Of a stretch of DNA of 64,000 bases, positions 8,364 through 17,111 are shown piece after piece; the stretch's first letter is position 1; the number at the start of each line of letters is the position of its first letter. The notes below the pieces were generated by a model. That model made no database searches, was not told the origin of the DNA, and saw only the letters and a program-made list of their open reading frames with translations. Both the position numbers and the translations under genes were made by a program. Source of the stretch: Chitinophagales bacterium (GTDB taxonomy: Bacteria > Bacteroidota > Bacteroidia > Chitinophagales > Chitinophagaceae). The stretch spans positions 1-64,000 of the forward strand of contig JAATFV010000247.1 of NCBI GenBank assembly GCA_015655015.1, written 5' to 3'.

Positions 8364-11300
8364 ATGAGGTTTAACCGAGTGAACAATATTGTAGGCTGGA
8401 TCGTGGGATTGATTGCCTGTACGGTGTTCGTAATGACCATGGAGCCTACCGGCAGCTTCTGGGATTGCGGCGAGTTCGTCTCCAGCTGTTATAAGCTCCA
8501 GATCCCCCACCCCCCCGGCGCCCCGCTCTTCGTCCTCATGGGCCGCTTCTTCATCATCCTTTTCGGCGATAATCCCGCCACCGCCGCAAGAGGCGTCAAT
8601 TTCATGAGCGCTATCGCCAGCGGGCTCTCCATCCTGTTCCTTTTCTGGAGCATCACCCATTTCGCCCGGAAGCTCGTCCAAAACAACAATACCGCCACCG
8701 AACCGGATAACCAGCAGCTTGTCACCATCATGAGCGCCGGCGTCGTAGGCGCCCTGGCCTATATGTTCTGCGATTCCTTCTGGTACAGCGCCGTTGAAGG
8801 GGAAGTGTACGCTTCCTCCGCCTTTTTTACCGCCCTGGTGTTCTGGGCCATCCTCAAATGGGAGCATAATGCCGACAAACCGGAAGGCGATAAATGGATT
8901 ATCTTTATCTTTTATATGATGGGCCTCTCCATCGGCGTCCACCTGCTGAACCTGCTGACCATCCCGGCCATCGTCATGGTCATTTATTTCAAACGATATA
9001 AACCTACCCTCTGGGGCACCATCATCGCTTTTGTCATTGGTTGCGGTATCACCGGCATCATTCAGAAGTTTGTCATCCAGTATACCATCAAGGGAGCAGG
9101 GGCATTCGATATCTTCTTTGTCAATTCCCTGGGTTTGCCCTTCTTCGTCGGGTTCGCCACTTTCTTTGTACTGCTGACGGCAGCCCTGGTTGTGGCCATC
9201 CGCTGGGCTGTACGCAAACAATATTATTATCTCAAGATGGGCCTCTGGAGCGCAGCCTTCATGCTGCTGGGCTATTCCACCTATTTTACCACCCTGATCC
9301 GCTCCAATGCCGACCCGGCCGTGGACATGTACAATGTGGACAATCCCGTGAGCCTGGTAGGGTATCTCAGCCGTGACCAGTATGGCGACTGGCCCCTGCT
9401 CTACGGTCCCGATTTCCAGGACCGCGCCCCCCGCGTAGATAACGGCAATCTCTATGTAAAAGGAAAAGAGAAGTATGAAATTGCCGGTAAGATGTCCACT
9501 CAGGACTGGGGCAATACGCCTTCTTCGCATATTTTCCCCCGTATGTGGGACGGAGGCAACGACCGGGGACAGATCGACTGCTACAAAAATTTCTCCGGCA
9601 TGGACGGGGATGTACCCACCATGGCCGACAATATCAAGTATTTTATCCGCTACCAGAACGGGGTGATGTTCCTCCGTTATTTTATGTGGAATTTCTCCGG
9701 CAAGCAAAATGACCTGCAGGGCTTCGGCAACCCTCGTGACGGTAACTTTATCACCGGTATCTCCTTCCTGGACAACCTTATGTATGGAGATCAAAGTAAA
9801 ATGCCGGATAGCATCCGTTCCAACAACAAATCCCATAACCAGCTCTTCCTGCTGCCCCTGATCCTGGGCATTATCGGGCTGGTCTTCCAATACACCCGTA
9901 ATAACAAGGATTTCCTGGTGACCGGGCTGCTGTTCTTCTTTACCGGTTTTGCCATCGTTGTATACCTCAACCAGGCCGGATATCAGCCCCGTGAACGGGA
10001 TTATGCCTATGCCGGCGCCTGTTATGCCTTTGCCATCTGGATCGGACTCGGCGTCCCCTGGGTAAAGGAAGTCTTCGAAAAATACCTGTTCAAGGGGAAG
10101 GCGGCCATGGCATCCTATGCGGCCGCAGGCCTGTGCTTTCTGGCAGTTCCTGTCCTCATGGGCAGCCAGGAATGGGATGATCATGACCGGAGTAAAAAAA
10201 CACTGGCCAGGGACATCGGAAAGGATTACCTGGAAAGCTGCCCGCCTAACGCGATCCTGATCTCGTTCGGGGACAATGATACTTACCCCCTCTGGTATGC
10301 GCAGGAAGTGGAAGGCATTCGCCCGGATGTCCGCGTCATGAACTATAGCCTGCTGGGCACCGACTGGTATATTAATCAGCTACGGTATAAAGTGAATAAA
10401 AGCGGCCCTGCCGACGTGATCTTCACCCCCGAGCAAATACAGGGTAATACCCGGGATGCCGTACCGATCAACGCACTGCCCGGCTTTGACCAGAATAAAT
10501 ATTATGACTGTTACGACATGCTGAAAAATATAGTCGGCAGCGATGATCCAAAGTATACCACCCAGACAGAAGACGGGGATACCTATCACTTTTTGCCTGT
10601 TCACAAATTATCCGTTCCCGTAGATGCCAACCTGGTACGAAGCAATGGCACCGTGAACGCGGATGACAGTATCGTAAATGAATTACACCTGGATATTTCC
10701 AAGAATAAGAATTACCTGTTCAAGAACGAGCTGGCTATCCTGGCGCTGATCGCCGCCAATAAATGGCAGCGGCCCCTGTGTTTCAACTCCACCTACGAAC
10801 TGGAGGATATGGGCCTGGCCAAATATATCCGGCAGGACGGACTCGCCGGCAGACTGGTTCCGATAGAAAGCAACAATACCAATGCCGGCAATTACAATAA
10901 TGATGTGGCGTACAGGAATATGATGACGATGTTCTCATTCGGGAATGCGGATAAGCCGGGAGTCTATTATGATGAGGAAAACCGCCGCCACCTGAATACC
11001 CTTCGTGCCTCCTATTCCCAGCTGGCGCTCAGCCTGGTGGAAGCCGGCAAAAAAGATTCCGCCCGCAAGATCCTGGAACATTTCGATAAGGGAGTGCTGG
11101 AATCCAATTTTCCCTATGGCATGACTTCCAACAGGGGTAACCAGCACAACCGAATTTCCATGAGCTTCCTGCTGGCCTGCTACCAATCCGGAGATCCGGA
11201 GCTGGCCAAAAAGGTCGCAGCCTCCGTAAAAAAAGATCTGACCCAGCAAATGCGCTATTACAGCGGACTGGGAGATAATATGCCGAATGAACAGCTGGCT

Positions 11301-11540
11301 ATCAACGCACAAATGCTCATGCAGGGCAAGGGAGGCAATCTTTCGGAAAGACAGATGCAGTTCGCGCAGGATATTGTCTCCTCCTACCAGATGCTGATGC
11401 AGTTGGGGGATTGGGAAAAGCAGTACTCCGGCAACGGGGCCCTGTCCGGACAAGAGCCGGGAGGTGAAAAGAGCCCTACACTCATCAGTAACCAGGCTGC
11501 CGGCGGCAAAGGCGGTAAAACAGACACCGCTAAACCCTAG
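8364..11540 (+). CDS. DUF2723 / glycosyltransferase family 117 integral membrane protein
   Basis: A 1058-residue multi-pass inner-membrane protein. The N-terminal half carries the DUF2723 signature: the first helix 'NNIVGWIVGLIACTVFVMTM' is followed by 'EPTGSFWDCGEFVSS' and 'HPPGAPLFVLMGRFF', a layout resembling protein O-mannosyltransferases. About ten further hydrophobic segments reach to about residue 600. The soluble C-terminal half (about 620-1020) starts with 'NAILISFGDNDTYPLWYAQ', typical of Bacteroidota members, and ends in a helical, TPR-like stretch and a Gly/Lys-rich tail. The family is classed as glycosyltransferases and is widespread in Bacteroidota, but donor and acceptor cannot be read here. 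The gene appears monocistronic and is closed by the terminator at 11583. Confidence 0.9.
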   Translation: MRFNRVNNIVGWIVGLIACTVFVMTMEPTGSFWDCGEFVSSCYKLQIPHPPGAPLFVLMGRFFIILFGDNPATAARGVNFMSAIASGLSILFLFWSITHFARKLVQNNNTATEPDNQQLVTIMSAGVVGALAYMFCDSFWYSAVEGEVYASSAFFTALVFWAILKWEHNADKPEGDKWIIFIFYMMGLSIGVHLLNLLTIPAIVMVIYFKRYKPTLWGTIIAFVIGCGITGIIQKFVIQYTIKGAGAFDIFFVNSLGLPFFVGFATFFVLLTAALVVAIRWAVRKQYYYLKMGLWSAAFMLLGYSTYFTTLIRSNADPAVDMYNVDNPVSLVGYLSRDQYGDWPLLYGPDFQDRAPRVDNGNLYVKGKEKYEIAGKMSTQDWGNTPSSHIFPRMWDGGNDRGQIDCYKNFSGMDGDVPTMADNIKYFIRYQNGVMFLRYFMWNFSGKQNDLQGFGNPRDGNFITGISFLDNLMYGDQSKMPDSIRSNNKSHNQLFLLPLILGIIGLVFQYTRNNKDFLVTGLLFFFTGFAIVVYLNQAGYQPRERDYAYAGACYAFAIWIGLGVPWVKEVFEKYLFKGKAAMASYAAAGLCFLAVPVLMGSQEWDDHDRSKKTLARDIGKDYLESCPPNAILISFGDNDTYPLWYAQEVEGIRPDVRVMNYSLLGTDWYINQLRYKVNKSGPADVIFTPEQIQGNTRDAVPINALPGFDQNKYYDCYDMLKNIVGSDDPKYTTQTEDGDTYHFLPVHKLSVPVDANLVRSNGTVNADDSIVNELHLDISKNKNYLFKNELAILALIAANKWQRPLCFNSTYELEDMGLAKYIRQDGLAGRLVPIESNNTNAGNYNNDVAYRNMMTMFSFGNADKPGVYYDEENRRHLNTLRASYSQLALSLVEAGKKDSARKILEHFDKGVLESNFPYGMTSNRGNQHNRISMSFLLACYQSGDPELAKKVAASVKKDLTQQMRYYSGLGDNMPNEQLAINAQMLMQGKGGNLSERQMQFAQDIVSSYQMLMQLGDWEKQYSGNGALSGQEPGGEKSPTLISNQAAGGKGGKTDTAKP

Positions 11541-11919
11541 AAGACAAATAATACGTTATAATAAGACATCACAAACGATGAGATCCCGGGCTTAGTCCCG
11601 GGATTCTTTTTTGGGGGGATCACGGGATGGAAGGATGACCGGAGAGCGGGGGACGCAACACGGAGAATCCCGGGGGTGAGAAAATGGACTCAAAAAGACG
11701 AAGAAATGATCCTGGCGGGCAATCCCGGCTGGCAAAGAGGACCGTGAAGGGAATTGCGGCAGAGAACTAAACGTCCAATCAATTGTTCTATAAGGAGATG
11801 GGGGCTGTTTACGGCATACTATTAAGTTATAGCAGTAGTTTTTCGGAAAGCTGGCTCCACAACAAAATTATTCTTAACTTCAGTTCCAGTGGAATTAACG
11901 TAATTTATAACGAACGAAT
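11541..11919. other. Intergenic region of about 380 bp
   Basis: Holds the terminator at 11583-11612 near its left end. The remaining 300 bp, G-rich on the left and AT-rich near the VWA gene, show no gene, no recognised promoter box and no repeat. Confidence 0.6.
11583..11612 (+). terminator. Rho-independent terminator of the DUF2723 gene
   Basis: A perfect 8-bp stem ATCCCGGG (11583-11590) / CCCGGGAT (11597-11604) with loop CTTAGT is followed directly by TCTTTTTT. It lies 43 bp after the stop codon. Confidence 0.93.
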
Positions 11920-13017
11920 ATGATAGGATTTCACTTTAAAGGATATGATCCCAACGAGGAGGGAAAACCAAAATTCGACCAGCTGCTGGACGTATTCATG
12001 CAATTGCTCAGCTACACCAATGGGGATGTAGGCGAGGCCCTGCAATGGATGAATCAGCTGGACAAGGAATATCAGCTGACTGACCAGGAGTATGGGATGG
12101 GAGACTTTATCGAAGATCTCAAAGACAAGGGGTATATTGACGATAACAAACAGACGGGAGAGATCTCCATCACTCCTAAAACGGAGCAGGGTATACGCCG
12201 CCGTTCCCTGGAAGAGATCTTCGGCAAGCTGAAGAAGACCAAACAGGGCAATCACAATACCTTCAAACCGGGAGGGGGAGACGAAAGTAATCCCGAGACC
12301 CGCCCCTTCGTGTTCGGCGACCAGCTGGAGCAGATCGACTTTACCGAATCGATCCGCAACGCCCAGATCAATCACGGCGTCGAGAGCTTTTCCATGCAGG
12401 AGGACGACCTGAAGATCCGGGAAACGGATTATAAATCCCAAACCTCTACGGTATTGATGATCGATATCTCCCATTCTATGATCCTGTACGGGGAAGACCG
12501 GATCACACCGGCCAAAAAAGTGGCAATGGCCCTGAGTGAGCTGATCACGACAAAGTATCCGAAAGATACCCTGGATATTGTCGTATTTGGCAATGACGCC
12601 TGGCCGGTGGAGATCAAAGACCTCCCCTACCTGCAGGTAGGTCCCTACCATACTAATACGGTAGCCGGGCTGGAACTGGCGATGGATATCCTTCGCCGGA
12701 GAAGAAACGCCAATAAGCAGATCTTCATGATCACGGACGGGAAGCCTACCTGCCTGAAGGTGGGTAAACGCTATTATAAGAATAGCTTCGGGCTGGACAG
12801 GAAGATAACGAGCCGGTGCCTGAACCTGGCCGCACAATGCAAAAAACTAAAAATACCCATTACTACGTTTATGATAGCGAGCGATCCTTATCTGCAACGT
12901 TTTGTAACGGAATTTACGGAGACAAATAACGGGAAGGCCTTTTTTGCATCCCTGGACCGGTTGGGCAGCTTCATCTTCCGGGATTTTGAGAGCGGAAAAA
13001 GGAAGACGGTTTATTAG
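11920..13017 (+). CDS. VWA-domain protein (MoxR partner)
   Basis: A 365-residue protein without signal peptide or membrane helix. The C-terminal half is a von Willebrand A domain whose MIDAS motif is intact (D-x-S-x-S in 'MIDISHSM', about residues 180-187), with a second acidic strand 'IFMITDGKP'. The N-terminal half is helical and charged. It sits 116 bp upstream of a MoxR-type AAA+ ATPase. In this family the VWA protein and ATPase act together in metal insertion or protein-complex maturation, much as ChlD and ChlI do. The substrate is unknown. Its position 2 kb from a T6SS-linked cluster may be chance. Confidence 0.85.
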   Translation: MIGFHFKGYDPNEEGKPKFDQLLDVFMQLLSYTNGDVGEALQWMNQLDKEYQLTDQEYGMGDFIEDLKDKGYIDDNKQTGEISITPKTEQGIRRRSLEEIFGKLKKTKQGNHNTFKPGGGDESNPETRPFVFGDQLEQIDFTESIRNAQINHGVESFSMQEDDLKIRETDYKSQTSTVLMIDISHSMILYGEDRITPAKKVAMALSELITTKYPKDTLDIVVFGNDAWPVEIKDLPYLQVGPYHTNTVAGLELAMDILRRRRNANKQIFMITDGKPTCLKVGKRYYKNSFGLDRKITSRCLNLAAQCKKLKIPITTFMIASDPYLQRFVTEFTETNNGKAFFASLDRLGSFIFRDFESGKRKTVY

Positions 13018-13051
13018 TTTCAGTTTATTAAACCTCACGAAAAAAGACACT

Positions 13052-13086
13052 GTCCTCCAGCCCCCCTGAAGGGAGATGAAGAGGAC
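13052..13086. repeat. Intergenic inverted repeat of CCCCCT-AGGG type
   Basis: Outer arms GTCCTC (13052-13057) and GAGGAC (13081-13086) flank an inner CCCT-GA-AGGG palindrome. It lies between the VWA and MoxR genes. It resembles the C-run/G-run elements at 14664-14712 and 47671-47731. A hairpin here could modulate read-through between the two genes. Confidence 0.55.
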
Positions 13087-13133
13087 ACCGGAAAGACCAT
13101 TTAATTGCTAAGAAGAAATCATAAAAAGACGAA

Positions 13134-14660
13134 ATGGACATTACTAAAGTAAAAACCTTTGGAGATTTAAAGAAAACAGGCTACAAAAACAGATCTGTCA
13201 AAGAAGAGATCCGCGGGAACCTTATCACCAAAATGAAGAATAAGGAGACTACTTTCCCGGGCATTATCGGTTATGAAGATTCCGTTATTCCAGATACAGA
13301 ACGGGCCCTGCTCTCCCGCCATAACATTTTGTTCCTGGGATTACGCGGGCAGGCAAAGACAAGAATGGCCCGCCAGATGATCGAGCTCCTCGATGAATAT
13401 ATTCCTTTCGTCACCGGCAGTGAGATCAATGACGATCCTTTCAGCCCGATCTCCAAGTATGCCCGTGACCTGCTCGCCGACAAAGGGGATGAGACCCCTA
13501 TCAGCTGGTTGCATCGCAGCGGGCGGTACGGGGAAAAGCTGGCTACCCCCGATGTCAGCGTGGCCGATCTGATCGGCGATATCGATCCCATCAAAGCAGC
13601 CAATCTCCGTCTTAATTTCGCCGATGAAAATGTCATCCATTTCGGCATCATCCCGAAGAGCAACCGCGGCATTTTTGTGATCAATGAAATTCCTGACCTG
13701 CAGGCAAGAATACAGGTTTCTCTTTTCAACATTCTGGAAGAGGGGGACATCCAGATAAGAGGCTTCAAATTGCGCATGCCGCTGGATATGCTGTTCGTAT
13801 TCACCGCCAACCCGGAAGACTATACTAACCGGGGTTCGATCGTCACCCCGCTGAAGGACCGGATCGAAAGCCAGATATTGACCCATTATCCCAAAACACT
13901 GGACATTTCCCTGGCGATTACCGAACAGGAGGCAGACATTCACCCCGAGCAAAAAGGCAGGGTGAACGTGAGTGATCTGGTCAAACGACTGATCGAGCAG
14001 GTATCTTTCGAGGCCCGGGCAAGCGAATATGTGGACAAAAAGAGCGGCGTCTCCGCCCGTCTCACCATCGCGGCTTTTGAGAATGCCGTAAGCGCGGCCG
14101 AACGCAGAGCTATTCTCAATAATGAAAAAGATACGCAGGTGTGGATGAGCGACCTGGTAGGTATCGTTCCTTCCATCACCGGCAAGATAGAGCTGGTGTA
14201 TGAAGGAGAACAGGAAGGCCCGTACCAGGTGGCTTTCAATCTGCTGGAAAAAGCTTTCCGCACACAGTTCGTCAATTATTTCCCCAACCCGGACCAGCTG
14301 AAAAAACGAAAGGCAGAGGCAAGGGATGAGAATCCTTTTAAATCGGTGACCCATTGGTTTGACAAAGGCAATCAGCTCAACCTGTTCTTCAATACAAAAG
14401 ACGACGAAAAAATACAGCAGCTCTATAAGGTGGATGGCCTCCATGCGCTGGTGAAAAAATATTTCAAGCTGGCAAACGAAAAAGAGACGGCGCTGCTGAT
14501 GGAGTTCGTATTACACGGACTGGCAGCTTATTCTCTTATCAGCAAAAAGGTTGTGGAAGGAAAGATCGAATTCAAGGACCTGATCGGCTCCATGGTGAAC
14601 CTGGGCTCTTCCGGAGGATCCTTTAGTGACGAGGATCTTGAAGGAGATGATCTGAATTGA
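13134..14660 (+). CDS. MoxR-like AAA+ ATPase (magnesium-chelatase ChlI-type)
   Basis: A 508-residue AAA+ ATPase. Walker A is 'GLRGQAKT' (about residues 69-76), a GxxGxxKT form. Walker B is 'GIFVINEIPDL', with the MoxR-type strand 'LRMPLDMLFVFTANPEDYTNRGSIVTPL' split here around sensor 1. The C-terminal 180 residues are helical and end in an acidic Gly/Ser tail ('GSSGGSFSDEDLEGDDLN'). It forms a two-gene unit with the upstream VWA protein and is closed by the terminator at 14725. The likely role is a chaperone or remodelling motor for an unidentified target. Confidence 0.88.
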   Translation: MDITKVKTFGDLKKTGYKNRSVKEEIRGNLITKMKNKETTFPGIIGYEDSVIPDTERALLSRHNILFLGLRGQAKTRMARQMIELLDEYIPFVTGSEINDDPFSPISKYARDLLADKGDETPISWLHRSGRYGEKLATPDVSVADLIGDIDPIKAANLRLNFADENVIHFGIIPKSNRGIFVINEIPDLQARIQVSLFNILEEGDIQIRGFKLRMPLDMLFVFTANPEDYTNRGSIVTPLKDRIESQILTHYPKTLDISLAITEQEADIHPEQKGRVNVSDLVKRLIEQVSFEARASEYVDKKSGVSARLTIAAFENAVSAAERRAILNNEKDTQVWMSDLVGIVPSITGKIELVYEGEQEGPYQVAFNLLEKAFRTQFVNYFPNPDQLKKRKAEARDENPFKSVTHWFDKGNQLNLFFNTKDDEKIQQLYKVDGLHALVKKYFKLANEKETALLMEFVLHGLAAYSLISKKVVEGKIEFKDLIGSMVNLGSSGGSFSDEDLEGDDLN

Positions 14661-14663
14661 CCC

Positions 14664-14712
14664 GGCCCCTAAAGAGGGAGTGAAAAAGCCCCCTTAAAGA
14701 GGGAGTGAAAAA
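14664..14712. repeat. Two-copy direct repeat with C-run and GAGGGAG core
   Basis: AAAGAGGGAGTGAAAAA occurs exactly twice (14671-14687 and 14696-14712), each copy preceded by a C-run (CCCCTA / CCCCCTTA). Each unit is a short imperfect palindrome, C-run against G-run, like the other intergenic elements at 13052 and 47671. Confidence 0.7.
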
Positions 14713-14724
14713 TATTATAGTACG

Positions 14725-14771
14725 CCCCTCAGGAGTTACTGCCTTACAAGCAGCGGTCCTGAGGGGTTTTT
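14725..14771 (+). terminator. Rho-independent terminator after the MoxR gene
   Basis: A 10-bp perfect stem CCCCTCAGGA (14725-14734) / TCCTGAGGGG (14757-14766) is followed by TTTTTAT. The 22-nt loop itself holds a CTGC/GCAG stem, so the hairpin is longer than the outer arms. Confidence 0.93.
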
Positions 14772-15022
14772 ATTTGCGCGCCGGAGGCATTACCTGTTAG
14801 TAGTAGTGGTTTCCGGGTAGCGGCATACCACGAAAATTCCTAAAAGATAGAGAGCAATCTACTTGTACCGGAAGCTTTTTTTTTGCATCTTAGCGCACGA
14901 TCAGGACCTGTTTAGCTGCATTTCACTAACTTGTTGAAAACCAACTCCTACCAAATTTCCGTTCTACGAAGGCCGTTCCATCCACCCTACGTTAATACAT
15001 TTCCCACACTAACCGGTTCTCT

Positions 15023-16189
15023 ATGCGCGTAATCGATTGTTCGTTTGTTCTTGTACTCTTCGTTCTGGCAGGTCAAGCTGTGTATGCCCAGGATGAATTA
15101 TACCTGCAAAAAGACGTCAAAAAAGGAAAGATAACGGAGATCTCTCTTACGGCCATCAAATACCAGAACCCGCAACAATCCTCCCAATCCCTGCTGGTCC
15201 CCACCGAAAAGATCCTTTTTATCATCAACAGCAAAGGCGATTTCCTGGTTCCTTCCAGGCTCGATAGCAGTAGTCCTTATTCGCAACGCAGGATCAGCCA
15301 TTTCATCGCCGCCGACACCAGTTATTCCCTGGCAGATCAGCTGTTCCTGACACCGGATATCCGTATCGAGGGCCACATCACCAGGGAGGACAATGATTAT
15401 CTATATTTATCGGATACGGGCAAGATCGATAGGAAAAGGATCGTTGCTATAATTTACAGCAATGGTTCGCATAAAATATTCGGCCCCCCTGACAGCGTAG
15501 CCGCCGTATTGGCGAATTTTCAACATCCGCCCCTTCCATCTCCCCCGTCTCCCCCACCAGCCACATCCGTCACATCCGTCACAACAGCAAACGACCTTTC
15601 CGGAAATGAGCCCCCAAAGCCGGCTTTAAAAATACCAAACCCGTCTACGGATACTGCCGCGCCGGCGGATTTCTCGCGGCTGGCGCCCGATGTCAGCCGG
15701 AAAGAATTTGAAGAAAAAGCCACCCAAAAAACAGTGCAGTTCACGCAATACCTGAAGATCCTCTGCGATAAAACAGCCGATTATGAAGAGATCAATAAAG
15801 CCATTGGCCAGGCTATAACGCTGTTTGTCAATGAAGGAGCAATGATAGAGACCTCTTCCAATAACCGCAATACCATCTCAAGGCTGAAGGTGAGAGATTA
15901 CCTGCTTAAAGTCAAAAGGATACAATATGATAAAATCGAGATCGAATGGACCCATGTTCAGTATGTAAGCGACCTGAAACCCGGACCCGACGGTAATTTT
16001 TATGGAGTGGTCAGCTTCGAGCAGGAATTTAGAGGATACAGGGATGGGAAATTGGTCTATAGCGACATAACCCGCAAAAATGCCACCGTGGTATTGAAAA
16101 CTTATCAAAAGAGTTATGAAGGAACAACCAAAAGCATCTGGGACGTCCTGTTATCCGATATCGGGGTAATGTCTACCAAATCACTTTAA
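15023..16189 (+). CDS. Exported protein of unknown function, two-domain
   Basis: A 388-residue protein with a signal peptide (about 1-22, ending 'GQAVYAQ'). The N-terminal part (about 23-155) is beta-rich, with repeats reminding of Bacteroidota 'KKGKITEIS.TAIKY' small beta proteins. A Pro/Ser/Thr-rich linker spans about 160-220. The C-terminal domain (about 230-380) may be NTF2-like, judged only by its alternation of helices and long strands, and a comparable segment heads the TPR protein at 17112. The function is not recognised. It heads a tight plus-strand run that ends in the PP2C phosphatase and tandem kinase, so a role in the same envelope or T6SS signalling system is an inference from context. 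Confidence 0.7.
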   Translation: MRVIDCSFVLVLFVLAGQAVYAQDELYLQKDVKKGKITEISLTAIKYQNPQQSSQSLLVPTEKILFIINSKGDFLVPSRLDSSSPYSQRRISHFIAADTSYSLADQLFLTPDIRIEGHITREDNDYLYLSDTGKIDRKRIVAIIYSNGSHKIFGPPDSVAAVLANFQHPPLPSPPSPPPATSVTSVTTANDLSGNEPPKPALKIPNPSTDTAAPADFSRLAPDVSRKEFEEKATQKTVQFTQYLKILCDKTADYEEINKAIGQAITLFVNEGAMIETSSNNRNTISRLKVRDYLLKVKRIQYDKIEIEWTHVQYVSDLKPGPDGNFYGVVSFEQEFRGYRDGKLVYSDITRKNATVVLKTYQKSYEGTTKSIWDVLLSDIGVMSTKSL

Positions 16190-16192
16190 TCC

Positions 16193-17059
16193 ATGAATCA
16201 AGCAATGAACTCTTTAATGCTAAAAACAGGTTGGCTATTCCTTCTGTCCCTTGTATTCAATAAACTGACCGGCCAGGTCTTCGAAAATAATGCCGGGGCC
16301 AGGGAAAAACATTTTGTATATGAAGTAAAACAGATCGATGAGTTCTTTGAGCGATTTAATGACGATAGCAACTCCTTTATCCGCAAACAGTATGCTTCTT
16401 ATCATATAAAATATAACCTAAGCCGGGAACAGCTCATCAAAAGTCTCTTCAACTATGAGAACCGGTCCTGGGATAGTACGCTTATCAATCAATTTGTACA
16501 CACCGTGATCAATGTCGCCCCTCCCCTGCTGCTGGACTTTTATGGGAACGGGTGGTATGCCGAGGCTAACTGCCGGTTTGAATATAATGGCGCTGTCATT
16601 GAGATCCCCATTATACTCAGGATAGAGACCGATGCCGGTAAAAGGGCCAAATGGATGATCGCAGCTATAAAACCCAATTCCATCAAACAGGACGCCAACG
16701 TACTCCCGGTTGCCGAACCTGCCGGAAAAAACAAATTCATCAACCCTGCCAGCCATGCCAATAGCTTCATCGAGCTGGGAAGAGTTTTTGAGGATAAGGA
16801 ACATTTATCGGATTATTTTGATACCTCTTTTTTTAAAAGAGCCAATTCAATCGGGTTTTATAACGCCCTTTTGAAAAGCCGGATCCGGTTCATTACCGTA
16901 AAGGACATCCGATATCATTATCTGCAGGTGGACCAATGGATCTTTACTGTCGAAAATTTTCCACGCAAATCGTTGAATTCAGGCTGGCTGATCAACCATT
17001 TAAAAAATGTTACGGAATCAGAGAAGCATCTATACATAAAAAAATTACTGGAAGAATAG
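16193..17059 (+). CDS. Exported protein of unknown function
   Basis: A 288-residue protein starting 3 bp after the previous stop codon. An N-terminal hydrophobic segment (about 8-27, 'LKTGWLFLLSLVFNKLTGQ') looks like a signal peptide. The rest has two similar-sized alpha/beta halves: residues about 40-160 with 'DFYGNGWYAEANCRFEYNG', and about 175-285. No catalytic motif is seen. The close spacing implies co-translation with its neighbours. It may belong to the same accessory set as the genes at 15023 and 17112. Confidence 0.7.
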   Translation: MNQAMNSLMLKTGWLFLLSLVFNKLTGQVFENNAGAREKHFVYEVKQIDEFFERFNDDSNSFIRKQYASYHIKYNLSREQLIKSLFNYENRSWDSTLINQFVHTVINVAPPLLLDFYGNGWYAEANCRFEYNGAVIEIPIILRIETDAGKRAKWMIAAIKPNSIKQDANVLPVAEPAGKNKFINPASHANSFIELGRVFEDKEHLSDYFDTSFFKRANSIGFYNALLKSRIRFITVKDIRYHYLQVDQWIFTVENFPRKSLNSGWLINHLKNVTESEKHLYIKKLLEE

Positions 17060-17111
17060 TTATGTCATCCGGACTCCTGTACTCATTACCAAATCGTAAT
17101 AAACTCTGTTT

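Larger units (their letters stand above)
14661..15022. other. Intergenic region of about 360 bp
   Basis: Contains the direct repeat at 14664-14712 and the terminator at 14725-14771. The right half is the presumed promoter region for the plus-strand cluster that begins at 15023. No clean TAnnTTTG box is visible there. A T-run followed by GCATCTTAGCG near 14880-14895 is at best a degenerate match. Confidence 0.55.

Noticed and set aside
8358-10184. A 608-residue reading frame antisense to the DUF2723 gene.
   Set aside because: It is a mirror frame of a highly biased coding sequence. Its translation is repetitive and acidic without any domain, and the plus-strand product is a clear family member.
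11905-12837. A 310-residue antisense frame over the VWA gene.
   Set aside because: The plus-strand product has an intact MIDAS motif; the antisense product has no recognisable features.
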